Counted from the stretch's first letter, positions 26,363-35,936 are shown. The stretch is DNA of 64,000 bases from JAXGPL01 sp040766985 (GCA_040766985.1 JAXGPL010000014.1:1-64000), one strand, 5' to 3'. Translations and numbers: made by a program. The notes: generated by a model not told the origin, from the letters alone.

Positions 26363-27268
26363 CTAGATAAGAGGCACGCCCGCCGCCTTGAGAACCGCGG
26401 CCAGTTCGGCGCGTTCGGGGGCCCCCAGCGGCAGCAGCGGCCGGCGCACAGGGCCGCCGTACTTGCCCATCATCTCAAGGGCGGCCTTCAATCCCGGAAT
26501 GCCCCAGCGGGACGTTACGGCGGCGTTCGGCGCCAGCAACCGTTGTTGCAGCGCGCGGGCTTCGGCCAGCCGGCCGTCCCGGAACAGGCTCACCACATCG
26601 GCGCATTCGTTGGGCATCACGTTGGCCACCGCTAGGGTGCCGCCTACGCCGCCCATTAGCAGCGTGGTCAGCAGAAAACTGCCGGATCCCGCAAAGACGG
26701 AGAATCCCTCGCCGGCGCCGGATGCGATTTCCGAGATCTGCACGATGTTGCCCCCGCTGTCCTTGATTCCCCGGATGTTGGGATGCTTGGCCAGCTCGAG
26801 CACCAAGCCCGCGTCCATGTTGAGCCCGGTGTTGCGCGGCATGTTGTAGAGCATGACCGGCACGGGGCAAGCATCGGCCACGTCCCAGAAGAACCGCTTG
26901 AGGGCGGCCGGTTTCATATCTCCCTTATAGTAGTGCGGCGTGAGGATGAGGCATGCATCCACTCCGAGGCCTGCTGCCTCCCGCGACAGGGCGATCGTCT
27001 CGCGTGTCGTCTCGCAGCCCGTCCCGGCAATGACCATCTTCTCCGCCGGAAGGTTCTCGCGCACAGCCTCGACCAGCCTGAGCTTTTCCTCATGGGAGAG
27101 GAACACAAACTCGCCGTTGGAACCGAGAACAACGATGCCGGCGAGCTTCGTCCCCGCCCACCACGCTAGATTGGACTTAAGATGGTCCCAGGCGATCTCC
27201 TCGGCCGCATCGAAGGGCGTCGGAACCGGTGCGAATACCCCAGCGATAGATCTCTCCGTCATGTCCAT
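26363..27268 (-). CDS. Dihydrodipicolinate synthase/N-acetylneuraminate lyase family protein
   Basis: 301-residue class I aldolase. The Schiff-base lysine is in GIKDSGGN, the catalytic Tyr in MLYNMPRNTG. The substrate loop reads GSNGEFVFLS rather than the GTTGE of true DapA, a pattern seen in 4-hydroxy-2-oxoglutarate aldolases and sugar-acid aldolases. So lysine biosynthesis is unlikely. It lies 33 bases behind an alanine-glyoxylate-type aminotransferase, and the two could work together: an aldolase releasing glyoxylate and pyruvate, and an aminotransferase using glyoxylate. Confidence 0.9.
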   Translation of the reverse strand: MDMTERSIAGVFAPVPTPFDAAEEIAWDHLKSNLAWWAGTKLAGIVVLGSNGEFVFLSHEEKLRLVEAVRENLPAEKMVIAGTGCETTRETIALSREAAGLGVDACLILTPHYYKGDMKPAALKRFFWDVADACPVPVMLYNMPRNTGLNMDAGLVLELAKHPNIRGIKDSGGNIVQISEIASGAGEGFSVFAGSGSFLLTTLLMGGVGGTLAVANVMPNECADVVSLFRDGRLAEARALQQRLLAPNAAVTSRWGIPGLKAALEMMGKYGGPVRRPLLPLGAPERAELAAVLKAAGVPLI

Positions 27269-27301
27269 CCCTCTTCCCTTACCACGGTTTTTCTGTTGCC
27301 G

Positions 27302-28477
27302 TCACGACCGATAGGTCTCTTCGGCGGCAGCGACCGCAGCGCCAGGCTCCGCCTTGAAGCCGTTACGCAAGAGGAGGCTCTCCAGCGCGGACAGGACGAG
27401 TATGACATGGCGCCGCTTGGCGCCGTAACCCATCAGCCCGATGCGCCAGATCTTGCCCTTGCCCTCGCCGAGGCCGCCGCCGATTTCAATGCCGAACTCT
27501 TCGAGCAAAGACCCGCGGATCTTGGCGTCGTTGATGCCCTCCGGGATGACGATCGAAGTGAGAGGAGGGAGCATCACATCATCGGCCGCGAACAGCTTAA
27601 GCCCCATCGCGCGCAGGCCGGCGCGCAGGGCGATAGCGTTTTGACGTTGGCGGGCCCACCGGTTCTCGAGCCATTCCTAGTTGGCCAGCCGCAAAGCCTC
27701 GTAGATGCAGTAGACCATGTTGACCGGCGCGGTGTGGTGGTACGCCCGGGGGTTGCCGGTCCAGTACTTCTCGATCAGGGTCAGGTCAAGGTACCAACTG
27801 CGGGTCTCGGTCTTGCGGGCGGCGAGCTTGGCGCGGGCGCGCGGCCCCATCGTCAACGGGGCGAGACCCGGCAGGGCGCCGACGCACTTCTGCGACCCCG
27901 AGTAGCAGATGTCGATGCCCCACTTGTCGACCTCCAGTTGGCAGCCGCCCAGCGAGGTAACGGCATCGGCCAGCAAGACGCAATCGTACTCCCTGGCCAT
28001 TCGGCTGATCTCCGCGACGGGCTGGAGGACTCCGGTGGAGGTCTCCGCGTGGACAAAGGCAAGTACCTGGGGCCTGACACGCTTCACGGTCTGCTCCAGT
28101 TCACCCGTGTCCACCACGCCTCCCCACGGGAAACGGACTGCGGTGACGTCGCCGTCCGCGCGCTCGGCCATGGTCACGATGCGCTCGCCGAAGTACCCCA
28201 TTACTGCGACGACGACTCGGTCGCCGGGCTCGACGGTGTTGAACACCGCGGCCTCCATGCCGGCCATGCCCGTGCCGGGAACGACGATGGTCAGCTCGTT
28301 ATCGGTCCGGAAGGTCCGCCGTAGGAGGTCCATTGTGGCGTCCATGATCCCGATGAACTCCGGATCAAGGTACCCCAGAACGCCAAGCGAGGCCGCCCGG
28401 AGGACCTCGGGGTCGACGCTGGCCGGTCCCGGACCCAAAAGGAGTTTGTCGGTCGATCGAAGAGGTTTGACGGTCAA
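27302..28477 (-). CDS. Alanine-glyoxylate / serine-pyruvate aminotransferase family protein with in-frame TAG
   Basis: Class V PLP aminotransferase of 391 codons. N-terminal part: LLLGPGPASVDPEVL, VVPGTGMAGMEAAVFN, AFVHAETSTGVLQPV, LLADAVTSLGG and the PLP lysine in CYSGSQKCVGALPG. After EALRLAN an in-frame TAG (27677-27679) interrupts the gene. The same frame then continues EWLENRWARQRQNAIALRAG, LPPLTSIVIPEGI and GGGLGEGKGKIWRIGLMG, all family motifs, to a TGA at 27302. No frameshift is needed. The TAG sits where homologues tend to have Glu, so a GAG-to-TAG change is the simplest cause. Start TTG 28477 with AAAGGAG upstream. Confidence 0.85.
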
Positions 28478-28586
28478 GTTGTTTCCGCTCCTTTATCAAG
28501 GCATGTCGCCTTACTTACTCCGTTACCCCAGGTTTCCCTGTCGTACCCGCCCGGGGGTATTTCCGCCCTCCGTGGAGAACGGTACA

Positions 28587-30491
28587 ATGGTCAACCATAG
28601 CATGCAGGGAGGCTCGACTCTGGAAGCTATTCTTGCTACCGATGTCGGTAGCACAACCACCAAAGCCATCCTGCTCGAACGGCACACCTCCGGTTGGCGC
28701 CTATCCGCGCGCGAAGAGGCGCCGACGACAGTTGAAACCCCATACGAAGACGTCACCGTGGGCGTGCGGCAGGCGGTAGCGCGGCTTGAGCGGGTTTCCG
28801 GGCGCAGGATCCTCGTGGACGGCGCGGTCGTCGCCCCGCGGCGCGGGGACGCCGGAGTCGATCTGTACATCGGCACCAGCAGCGCCGGCGGCGGCCTGCA
28901 GATGGTCGCCGCGGGATTGATCAGAGTATACAGCGCGGCCAGCGCGCAGCGCGCGGCCCTGGGAGCGGGGGCCATCGTCAGCCGCACCATGACAATCACC
29001 GACGCAAGGGTGGCTGCGGAGGCCGTGGACCTGATCCGGCGGCTCCGCCCGGACATCGTCCTGCTATGCGGCGGTACCGACCAGGGCAACGTTTCGGGCG
29101 TTCTCAGCGTCGCCGAATACCTTGCGGTCGCCGACCCGCGTCCGCGCGTCGGCGGCGGGAGGCTGCCGGTAGTCTTCGCCGGCAATCCCGCTGCCCAGCC
29201 CGAGATCAAGCGGCTTCTTGGGGAGCGGTTCTCGGTGTCCTTCGTTCCCAACGTCCGGCCGGATGTCGAGGTCGAACGCCTCGAGCCGGCCCGTGACGAG
29301 GTGCACCGCGTCTTCCTCGAACACGTGATGTCGAGGGCGCCGGGATACGACAAGCTGCTGGCCTGGTCCGCGCGGCGGCTGGAGCCAACGCCGAGCGCGG
29401 TGGGCACGATGATGCGGCTGTTCGCGGCTGCCCGCGGCAAGGACTTGCTTGGGATCGATATCGGCGGGGCCACCACCGACGTCTTCACGGTCGTGGGCGG
29501 CGAGTTCACGCGCAGCGTAAGCGCCAACATGGGCCTTTCGTACAGCGCCGGCAACGTTCTGCAGCATGCGGGGCTCGCGGATGTCTGCCGCTGGCTGCCG
29601 TTCGATGCTTCGGAGGATGAGGTCCTCAACTCCGTCTACAACAAGATGATCAGGCCCACGACCCTGCCGGAAACCATCGGAGAGTTGATGCTCGAGCACG
29701 CGCTTGCGCGGGAGGCCATCCGCCTCTCCGCGACGCACCACCTCGAGTTCATGGGCCGGGGGAGCCCACGGCGGGAACGCGGGACGCTGAAGTCCCTGTT
29801 CAGTCCACTTCGTGCCGGCGCAGGTCTGAAGCCGGAGATGATCATCGGCAGCGGCGGCCCGCTGTGCCACGCCCCGCGCCGTTCGCAGGCGGCGATGGTA
29901 ATGCTCGATTCCGTGGCGCCGGCCGGTGTAGTCGAACTCTACGTCGACAGCGTCTTTATGCTGCCTCACCTGGGCGTGCTCGCGGCGCTCCAGCCGGAGA
30001 TCGCAGTCGAGGTATTTGAGCGCGATTGCCTCGTCAGCCTGGGTACGGCTTTCGTCGCCGACCTGCCGCGCTGGGCGACCGGAGGCCGGGTCGTGGGGGA
30101 GGCGCGGGTGGTTCTTGAGACTCCGCCGGAAGCGCCCCCGCAGCATGCGGGTTCGGTTGTCGAGGTCACGTTGCGCGCCGGGGCGCTCGTGAGGGTGCCT
30201 CTGCCCGCCGGGTCCAGGGCCAAGGTGGAGATATTCCCTCGCGGACGCGTTGACTTCGGCCGCGGGGCGGGCCGCCTGCAGGCGCAGCAGGTGGCGGGCG
30301 GCGAGGTCGGTATCATCTTCGATTTGCGCGGCAGACCGCTGCGGCTCGCGGCGGGGGTGCCGCAGCGGACGAGGCAACTCAGCGAGTGGTTCGCCGGATT
30401 TGCCGCGTACCCGGGCTTTGGTGACGACCGGCGGCCGGCGGACGAATTCGATCTCCTGCTCCGTCGAGCGAGCCTCGGCACGGGGGGGTAG
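28587..30491 (+). CDS. MutL/GlmL family protein (ASKHA ATPase)
   Basis: About 634 residues, matching the glutamate-mutase-associated MutL (GlmL) family. Two ASKHA phosphate loops are seen: LATDVGSTTTKAILL near the start and LLGIDIGGATTDVFTV near 290. Other marks are GTSSAGGGLQMVAAGL, RPDIVLLCGGTDQGN, FAGNPAAQPEI and the C-terminal LVSLGTAFVADLP. GlmL normally sits between the two subunits of B12-dependent glutamate mutase and is thought to protect or reactivate it; no mutase gene is here. The start ATG 28587 has GGAG upstream; ATG 28602 is possible. The downstream gene begins 6 bases after the stop. Confidence 0.85.
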   Translation: MVNHSMQGGSTLEAILATDVGSTTTKAILLERHTSGWRLSAREEAPTTVETPYEDVTVGVRQAVARLERVSGRRILVDGAVVAPRRGDAGVDLYIGTSSAGGGLQMVAAGLIRVYSAASAQRAALGAGAIVSRTMTITDARVAAEAVDLIRRLRPDIVLLCGGTDQGNVSGVLSVAEYLAVADPRPRVGGGRLPVVFAGNPAAQPEIKRLLGERFSVSFVPNVRPDVEVERLEPARDEVHRVFLEHVMSRAPGYDKLLAWSARRLEPTPSAVGTMMRLFAAARGKDLLGIDIGGATTDVFTVVGGEFTRSVSANMGLSYSAGNVLQHAGLADVCRWLPFDASEDEVLNSVYNKMIRPTTLPETIGELMLEHALAREAIRLSATHHLEFMGRGSPRRERGTLKSLFSPLRAGAGLKPEMIIGSGGPLCHAPRRSQAAMVMLDSVAPAGVVELYVDSVFMLPHLGVLAALQPEIAVEVFERDCLVSLGTAFVADLPRWATGGRVVGEARVVLETPPEAPPQHAGSVVEVTLRAGALVRVPLPAGSRAKVEIFPRGRVDFGRGAGRLQAQQVAGGEVGIIFDLRGRPLRLAAGVPQRTRQLSEWFAGFAAYPGFGDDRRPADEFDLLLRRASLGTGG

Positions 30492-30496
30492 CGCGT

Positions 30497-32002
30497 ATGC
30501 TTAACATTCCCGGCCGGGCAGCCCTCTCAGGGATCCAGTCCGGTGCGCCCACAAGGGCCGGCCCCCGGCTCCTGCTCAACGTGCCGTTGCGTCTTGAGCG
30601 CAGGCTTCCCCTCCCCGGAGCGGTCGAGGTCCATCAGGGGCAGGAGGTCGCGCCGGAAACCGTCCTGGCGACAGCCCCTAACACGCCGTCGCGTCTGGCG
30701 GTCATCGAGCTCACGCAGGTATTCGAACGCCAACTGACACCCGAAGAGGTGCACCAAGCGGTAATCGTCCAACCCGGCCAGCCGGTCCACGCGGGGCAGA
30801 TAGTCGCGCGGACGCCACGGCAGGGATGGTTCGAACGCGATCAAGACCTCAGGGCGAACTCCCCGGTGACCGGGATCGTCGAGTTTGTCTCCGTGGGCCG
30901 CGGCCAGATCGTCATCCGCACCAACACGGAAATGCAGCAAGAGCGGTTAGCGCTGCCCGTGGCGAGCTACCTGTCCATTGAGCCGTCCGAACTGCCGGAA
31001 GTGGCCGTCTGCCGCCCCGGCGAGCAGGTTGAAGCGGGCGACCCGCTCGCCAGGATGGGCGGGTTCCGTCCCATCAGCGGCGACTACCGCAGCCCCGTGA
31101 GCGGGATCGTTGAATCCGTGTCACCTTTGACCGGCATGATCACGATCGTCCGTGAACGCAAGCCCCTAGTCCTGCGCTCGACGCTGCAGGGCTGGGTCGA
31201 GCGCGTGCATCCCGGATACGGCGCGCTGATAGGCTCGTTCGGGCACAAAGTCCTCGGCGTCCTGGGGCTTGGGGGCAAGTCCTGGGGGAGGCTCGTCCCG
31301 GTGGCCGAGCTGATGCCTGCGAATCGCGGGCCGATCCGTGCCCTCACTGCCAAGGACGTTCTGCCGGACCACGCGGGCTGCGTCTTGACGGTCCCAGGTC
31401 CCGTCGACTACGAAGCCCTCTGTGCCTGTCGCAACCGGGGGGTGCGCGGGATCGTCGCCGCTTCAACCAGCGCCCGCGAGCTTGGGGAGTTCCTGGGCAG
31501 GCCTCTTGCCGCGGAGATCGTTACGGGACCAGGTGTGCTGGCCCTGAGCGAGGAGGATCGTGACGTTACGGCGAGCGGCGACGGCACGGCGAACGCCCTG
31601 ACGGTGATCATCACCGAGGGCTTCGGCCGCCTGACGATGGAAGAGGAGACCTGGCTTGTACTTTCGGGACATGCCGGCACGATGGTCTCGCTTGACGGGC
31701 TTACCCAGATCCGGGCGGGCGTGGTGCGGCCTTCGGTATTCATACCCCTCGGCGGAGGCCCCCGATCCGGTCTGAACTCGCAACCGGTGCAGGGGTCCCG
31801 CGACGAGGCAGTGCCCCCTGCGTTGGCTGCGGGGCAACGGGTCAGGATCGTGCGGCATCCCTATTTCGGCCTGCGCGGAGTCGTCGTCGAACCCCCTGGA
31901 GGGCTCGAGCGCCTCGAAACCGAGGTTGAGGCCAGGGTCTTGATGGTGCAACTCGACGATGGGCGGCGTGTCCGGGTGGCTGAAGCAAACATCGAGTTCT
32001 AG
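30497..32002 (+). CDS. Uncharacterised protein with repeated lipoyl/HlyD-like barrel motifs and a C-terminal KOW-like domain
   Basis: 501 residues, not assigned to a named family. Three barrel-sandwich-like units are visible in the first half: VEVHQGQEVAPETVLAT; VQPGQPVHAGQIVARTP with ANSPVTGIVEFVSVGRGQIV; and CRPGEQVEAGDPLARMG with YRSPVSGIVESVSPLTGMIT. Each has the PGxxVxxGxxLA hinge style of biotinyl/lipoyl and membrane-fusion domains but lacks the biotinyl MKM lysine. The last 60 residues (AAGQRVRIVRHPYFGLRGVV) look like a KOW/NusG-type beta barrel. No signal peptide or membrane helix, so cytoplasmic. It is tightly coupled to the MutL-like gene (6-base gap), so a joint function is inferred. 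Confidence 0.8.
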   Translation: MLNIPGRAALSGIQSGAPTRAGPRLLLNVPLRLERRLPLPGAVEVHQGQEVAPETVLATAPNTPSRLAVIELTQVFERQLTPEEVHQAVIVQPGQPVHAGQIVARTPRQGWFERDQDLRANSPVTGIVEFVSVGRGQIVIRTNTEMQQERLALPVASYLSIEPSELPEVAVCRPGEQVEAGDPLARMGGFRPISGDYRSPVSGIVESVSPLTGMITIVRERKPLVLRSTLQGWVERVHPGYGALIGSFGHKVLGVLGLGGKSWGRLVPVAELMPANRGPIRALTAKDVLPDHAGCVLTVPGPVDYEALCACRNRGVRGIVAASTSARELGEFLGRPLAAEIVTGPGVLALSEEDRDVTASGDGTANALTVIITEGFGRLTMEEETWLVLSGHAGTMVSLDGLTQIRAGVVRPSVFIPLGGGPRSGLNSQPVQGSRDEAVPPALAAGQRVRIVRHPYFGLRGVVVEPPGGLERLETEVEARVLMVQLDDGRRVRVAEANIEF

Positions 32003-32089
32003 CCTCGGTGGTCCACACCGGCGGCCCCTTTTCCGCAACACTCTGCTTGGGTGATCGGTTTCGCGATTCCTAGTGAAGCATATTGACAA

Positions 32090-32101
32090 CCTTTGATACA
32101 A
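32090..32101 (+). promoter_or_regulatory. Possible extended -10 promoter upstream of trxB
   Basis: TGATACAAT at about 32093-32101 resembles an extended -10 (TGn-TACAAT). A TTGACA lies only 8 bases upstream, too close to be its -35. Weak call. Confidence 0.35.
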
Positions 32102-32171
32102 TGTCCCTCAGAGGCGAGGTGCGGGGGCAGCCTTGCGTGGGGGAATACTTGGCTCGCGGGAGGTCTGGCGG

Positions 32172-33140
32172 ATGGATTCAGATATACGCGACCTGGCGAT
32201 CATCGGCGCGGGGCCGGCGGGGCTTGCCGCCGCGATATACGCCGGGCGCGCCAGGCTTGACACGGTGGTGCTCGAAAAGCAGTACCCCGGCGGTCAGGCG
32301 TTCAACACGCACCACATCGACAATTACCCCGGGTTTCCAGAGGGTATCGGCGGCCCTGACCTGGCCGAAAAGATGGCGGCGCAGGCCCGGACCCACGGAG
32401 CAGAGTTCCAGTCGGCCGAGGTCACTGGCGTCAGGTTGGCCGGCCACCCCAAGGTCATTACGACCAGCGGCAGTGAGATCAGGGCGCACACCGTGATCGT
32501 CGCAACCGGGGCGGCGCCCCGCAAGCTGGGTGTGCCTGGCGAGCAGGAGTTCGCGGGCAGGGGAGTTTCGTATTGCGCGACCTGTGACGGTCCGTTCTTC
32601 AGAAACCGGGTGGTCGCCGTCGTCGGCGGCGGCGATGCGGCATTGACCGAAGCTCTGTTCCTGTCCCGGCTCGCACGTGAGGTGATCATCATCCACCGGC
32701 GCAACCAGCTCCGGGCAGTCAAGGCGTTACAGGAGCAGGTGGCGGCTGATCCGAGGATCAGGCTGGTCACGCCAGCCGTCGTGAAGGCTATCGAGGGCGG
32801 GGCAGATGTGGTCGAACGCTTGGTCCTTGCCGCCGCCCCGGGAGACGGGCCGCAGGCGTCTGGAGGCCGTGACGCAGCGGTGCCAAGTCAGGTCGGTGTG
32901 GACGGCGTCTTCATCTACGTCGGCAACGACCCTGCAACCGGCTTTGCACGGGGCCAGCTCGAGCTCGACGACTATGGGTACATCATGGCCGGTGAGGACC
33001 TGGACACATCGCAGGATGGGGTCTTTGCGGCCGGAGATGTCAGGCACAAAGGCCTCCGGCAGATCGTGACAGCGGCCGGAGACGGCGCGGTGGCTGCCAT
33101 GAGTTGCGAAAGATGGCTTGCGCATCGCAGGCTGATATGA
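32172..33140 (+). CDS. trxB: Thioredoxin-disulfide reductase
   Basis: 322-residue FAD/NADPH flavoprotein that reduces thioredoxin. The FAD-binding motif is LAIIGAGPAGLAAAIYAGRA, the redox disulfide is YCATCDGPFF, the NADPH motif is VVAVVGGGDAALTEALFLSRL, and the closing FAD motif is GVFAAGDVRHKGLRQIVTAAGDG. Start ATG 32172 with GGGAGG 8 bases upstream. trxA follows 78 bases downstream, so the pair makes a complete NADPH-thioredoxin system. Confidence 0.95.
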   Translation: MDSDIRDLAIIGAGPAGLAAAIYAGRARLDTVVLEKQYPGGQAFNTHHIDNYPGFPEGIGGPDLAEKMAAQARTHGAEFQSAEVTGVRLAGHPKVITTSGSEIRAHTVIVATGAAPRKLGVPGEQEFAGRGVSYCATCDGPFFRNRVVAVVGGGDAALTEALFLSRLAREVIIIHRRNQLRAVKALQEQVAADPRIRLVTPAVVKAIEGGADVVERLVLAAAPGDGPQASGGRDAAVPSQVGVDGVFIYVGNDPATGFARGQLELDDYGYIMAGEDLDTSQDGVFAAGDVRHKGLRQIVTAAGDGAVAAMSCERWLAHRRLI

Positions 33141-33218
33141 TGGATTAATGCTATTAGGTACCAATCGTTTTGAAACACACGGGGGGCGGAGGGGTCCCCG
33201 GACGAAGGAGAGATACGG

Positions 33219-33545
33219 ATGGCAGAAAACGCGCTGACGGTGACGGATGCCAACTTTCAAGCCGAAGTGCTTGACAGCACCATCCCTGTGTTGGTCGATT
33301 TTTGGGCGTCGTGGTGCGGACCGTGCCGCATGGTTGCGCCGATCGTCGAGGAACTGGCAAGCGAATACCAAGGCCGCCTTAAAGTCGGCAAGCTCAACGT
33401 CGACGAGAACCATGACACTGCGCAGAATTATGGTATAATGAGCATCCCGACGCTGCTGCTTTTCAAAGACGGCAAGCCTGTGCAGCGCATGGTCGGGGCC
33501 ATGCCCAAGGCTGAGTTTAAGAAGCAGATCGACAAGGCGCTGTAG
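33219..33545 (+). CDS. trxA: Thioredoxin
   Basis: 108-residue thioredoxin with the active site FWASWCGPCRMVAP, a conserved Asp in VDFWA, and the cis-Pro in MSIPTLLLFKDGK. Start ATG 33219 with GAAGGAGAG upstream. Both catalytic positions are Cys, not Sec. It is followed 44 bases later by tRNA-Sec. Confidence 0.97.
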   Translation: MAENALTVTDANFQAEVLDSTIPVLVDFWASWCGPCRMVAPIVEELASEYQGRLKVGKLNVDENHDTAQNYGIMSIPTLLLFKDGKPVQRMVGAMPKAEFKKQIDKAL

Positions 33546-33589
33546 GCAGCGGCGACGAGTTCCGGTCCGATACGCCGGGACTCCGGTTC

Positions 33590-33686
33590 GGGGGCAGATA
33601 GGTCCCGGTGGGCCTCCTGGACTTCAAATCCAGTGGCGGGCGGCGGTCCCGTCCGCGGTGGGTTCGATTCCCACATGCCCCCGCCA
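33590..33686 (+). tRNA. selC: tRNA-Sec (anticodon TCA)
   Basis: 97-nt selenocysteine tRNA with encoded CCA (33684-33686). Acceptor strands GGGGGCA and TGCCCCC pair over seven bases. The eighth pair expected in bacterial tRNA-Sec is a G-A mismatch here. The anticodon arm CTGGA-CTTCAAA-TCCAG contains TCA at 33624-33626. The long variable arm (GGCGGGCGGCGGTCCCGTCCGC region) and T-arm GTGGG-TTCGATT-CCCAC are clear. It lies directly upstream of selB, a common selenocysteine operon layout. It decodes UGA with Sec when SelB is present. Confidence 0.95.
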
Positions 33687-33755
33687 TCTCGGCTCCGTTT
33701 GACAACGCCGGCGCGTCGGCCGGCTGCCCAATCGCGCGTAAGAGGGGATCAGCCC

Positions 33756-35792
33756 GTGCCTGACCGCGCTCCCGGTACCGCAATCCCGCAGCCAGAGCAG
33801 GTTCGCCGCAAGCACATCGTCATCGGTACGGCCGGTCACGTGGACCACGGCAAGACCACGCTGGTCAAGGCCCTGACCGGGGTGGACACCGACCGGCTGC
33901 CCGAGGAGAAGCTCCGTGAGATGACCATCGACCTCGGCTTCGCGCAGATTGAGCTGCCCAGCGGGCGTACCGCGTCTATTGTCGATGTTCCCGGCCACGA
34001 GCGTTTCGTCGGCAACATGCTGGCCGGCGCCACGGGCATCGACCTGGTGCTGTTCGTGGTCGCGGCCGACGAAGGCGTAATGCCCCAGACTACCGAGCAC
34101 CTGGACATCCTGACCCTGCTCGGTATTCAAACGGGGATCGTTGTCCTGACCAAGGCCGACCTCGTTGACGATGAGTGGCTGGACGCGGTCCGGGACGAAT
34201 TGGCGGAAACCGCCGCCGGCACGTTCCTGGCTGGTGCGCCCTCGGCCGCCGTCTCCTCGCGGACGGGGCAGGGGATCGCCGGCCTGCGCAGCCTGATCGA
34301 TGAGGTCCTCGACACGGTGCCCGGCAAAGGGGCTTCGGGCCCGGCGCGCGTTCCGGTGGACCGGGTCTTCACCGTCCCCGGCTTTGGGACTGTGGTCACC
34401 GGCACAATGGTCTCGGGTTCCGTGGGAGCGGGCGACTACCTGGAACTGCTTCCGAGCGGCATCAAGGTCCGCGTCCGGTCGCTGCAGGTCCACGGCGAAG
34501 CCCGGGACAGGGCGTTCGCCGGCGAGCGTGTCGCCCTCAATCTTGCCGGGCTCGAACGCGCGGACGTCAAGCGGGGCGAAGTCCTTGCGGCGCCGGGATT
34601 GTTCGTCCCCACGCAACGGTTCGAAGGGCTTTTCCGGTATACCGACAGAGTTCACCGCGAGTTCAGGACGCGCACGCGCGTCCACCTGCACGTAGGCACG
34701 GCGGAGGTTGTCGGCAGGCTGCTTCTGCTCGAAGCGGACGTAGTTGAGACCGGCTCGGAAACCCTCGTGCAGTTCCACAGCGAATCGCCGCTCGTGGTCG
34801 GTCCCAAAGACCGGTTTATCGTCCGGTCGTATTCGCCCCGCAGGACCATCGGCGGCGGCCTGGTCATCGACGCAGCGCCGCCGTTTCGCCGTTCTCGGCC
34901 CAGGCCATCGCGCGGCAGCCTTGACCGCCGCGTTGCGTCTTGCCCTCCAGGGGACGCCCCAGGAACTGGTCCGGCAACGTCCTCGAACGAGCGGCGGCAC
35001 CGCTGGATTCGGCGGAGGTCGCGTCACGGGCGCAGGCCGAATACGGCCTCGCCGCCACGGAAGCCGATCGGGCGCTGAAAGCTCTGGTTGAGCGGGGTGA
35101 CGCAGTCACAACGGCCGGTGAGCCGTTTTACATGAGTGCGCGTATCCTGGCGGAGGCTGCTTCGCGGACAGTTGCCTGGCTCGAGGACTATCACCGGCGG
35201 TTTCCGCCCGGGCCGGCCCGGCCAAGGACGAACTCCGCCTGGCGACGGCCCCCGACGTTCCGCCCCGCCGCTATCCATCTCTGTTTGGCCTGATCGCGGG
35301 GCAGGGAGCAATAGTGACGGAGGGCGAGCGGGTCCGGCTGTCGGGCTTCGCAGTCCGTCTCGACACCGAGCAGCAGGCCATGGCGCAGCACATTGAGCGG
35401 GCCTACGCCGACGCGGGAGCTTCACCGCCCGAGCCCGCCGCCGTGCTGGCATCCGCGGCCGCCGCTCTGCCCGCGCCCGGGCGCCGCAGCGGCCCGGTGC
35501 GACCGCAGCCCAAGGAACACTCTTTGACCAGGTATTCGAGTATCTTGTTGGGAGAGGGGTTCTCGTTCGGGTCACCGAAGGCCAGTACTTCCACCGGGAG
35601 GCGCTGGCCGCGATCGCAGACCAACTTGCCAGGCGCCTGCGCGAGGAGGGGCCGGTTTCGGTCAGCGACTTCCGGCAACTGATCGGTACGACCCGCAAAT
35701 ATGCCGTGCCTTTGTTGGAGTTCTTCGACGCGGCCGGTGTGACCAAGCGGCAGGGCGATGCCCGCATAGCCGGGCCCGCGCTGCCCCAGTGA
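33756..35792 (+). CDS. selB: Selenocysteine-specific elongation factor SelB (several frameshifts)
   Basis: SelB delivers Sec-tRNA to UGA codons that carry a SECIS hairpin. The GTPase domain is intact: IVIGTAGHVDHGKTTLVKAL (G1), DVPGHERFVGNML (G3), VLTKADLV (G4), then EF-Tu-like domains II and III through GGGLVIDAAPP. From about 34,890 at least three one-base breaks follow. Winged-helix parts remain readable in successive frames: RALKALVERGDAV, EGERVRLSGFAVRL, YLVGEGVLVRVTEGQYFHRE and SDFRQLIGTTRKYAVPLLEF with GVTKRQGDARIAG. The stop at 35792 lies in a 50-bp duplication; without it the C-terminus would read on to 36000. Start GTG 33756 behind AGAGGGG. Confidence 0.9.
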
Positions 35793-35936
35793 CCAAATGG
35801 CAGGGCGATGCCCGGCAGCCGGCCCGCGCTGCCCCAGTGACCAAATGGCAGGGCGATGCCCGCATAGCCGGGCCCGCGCTGCCCCAGTGACCAAATGGCA
35901 GGGCGATGCCCGCATAGCCGGGCCCGCGTTGCCGGA
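35739..35936 (+). repeat. 50-bp tandem repeat, four copies, at the 3' end of selB
   Basis: Copies begin at 35739, 35789, 35837 and 35887 (periods 50, 48, 50). The unit starts GTGACCAA(A/G)(T/C)GGCAGGGCGA and runs to GCGCTGCCCCA. Copy 1 encodes the selB codons VTKRQGDARIAGPALP. The period is not a multiple of 3, so the second copy puts TGA in frame and ends SelB early. The copies are nearly identical, so the expansion is recent or an assembly artefact. Confidence 0.9.

Noticed and set aside
27182..28324. 380-residue plus-strand protein
   Set aside because: It is antisense to the aminotransferase, without a ribosome-binding site and with an Asp/Gly/Arg-rich shadow composition.
27909..28586. 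N-terminal extension of the MutL-like protein
   Set aside because: It is antisense to the aminotransferase; family similarity begins only after 28587.
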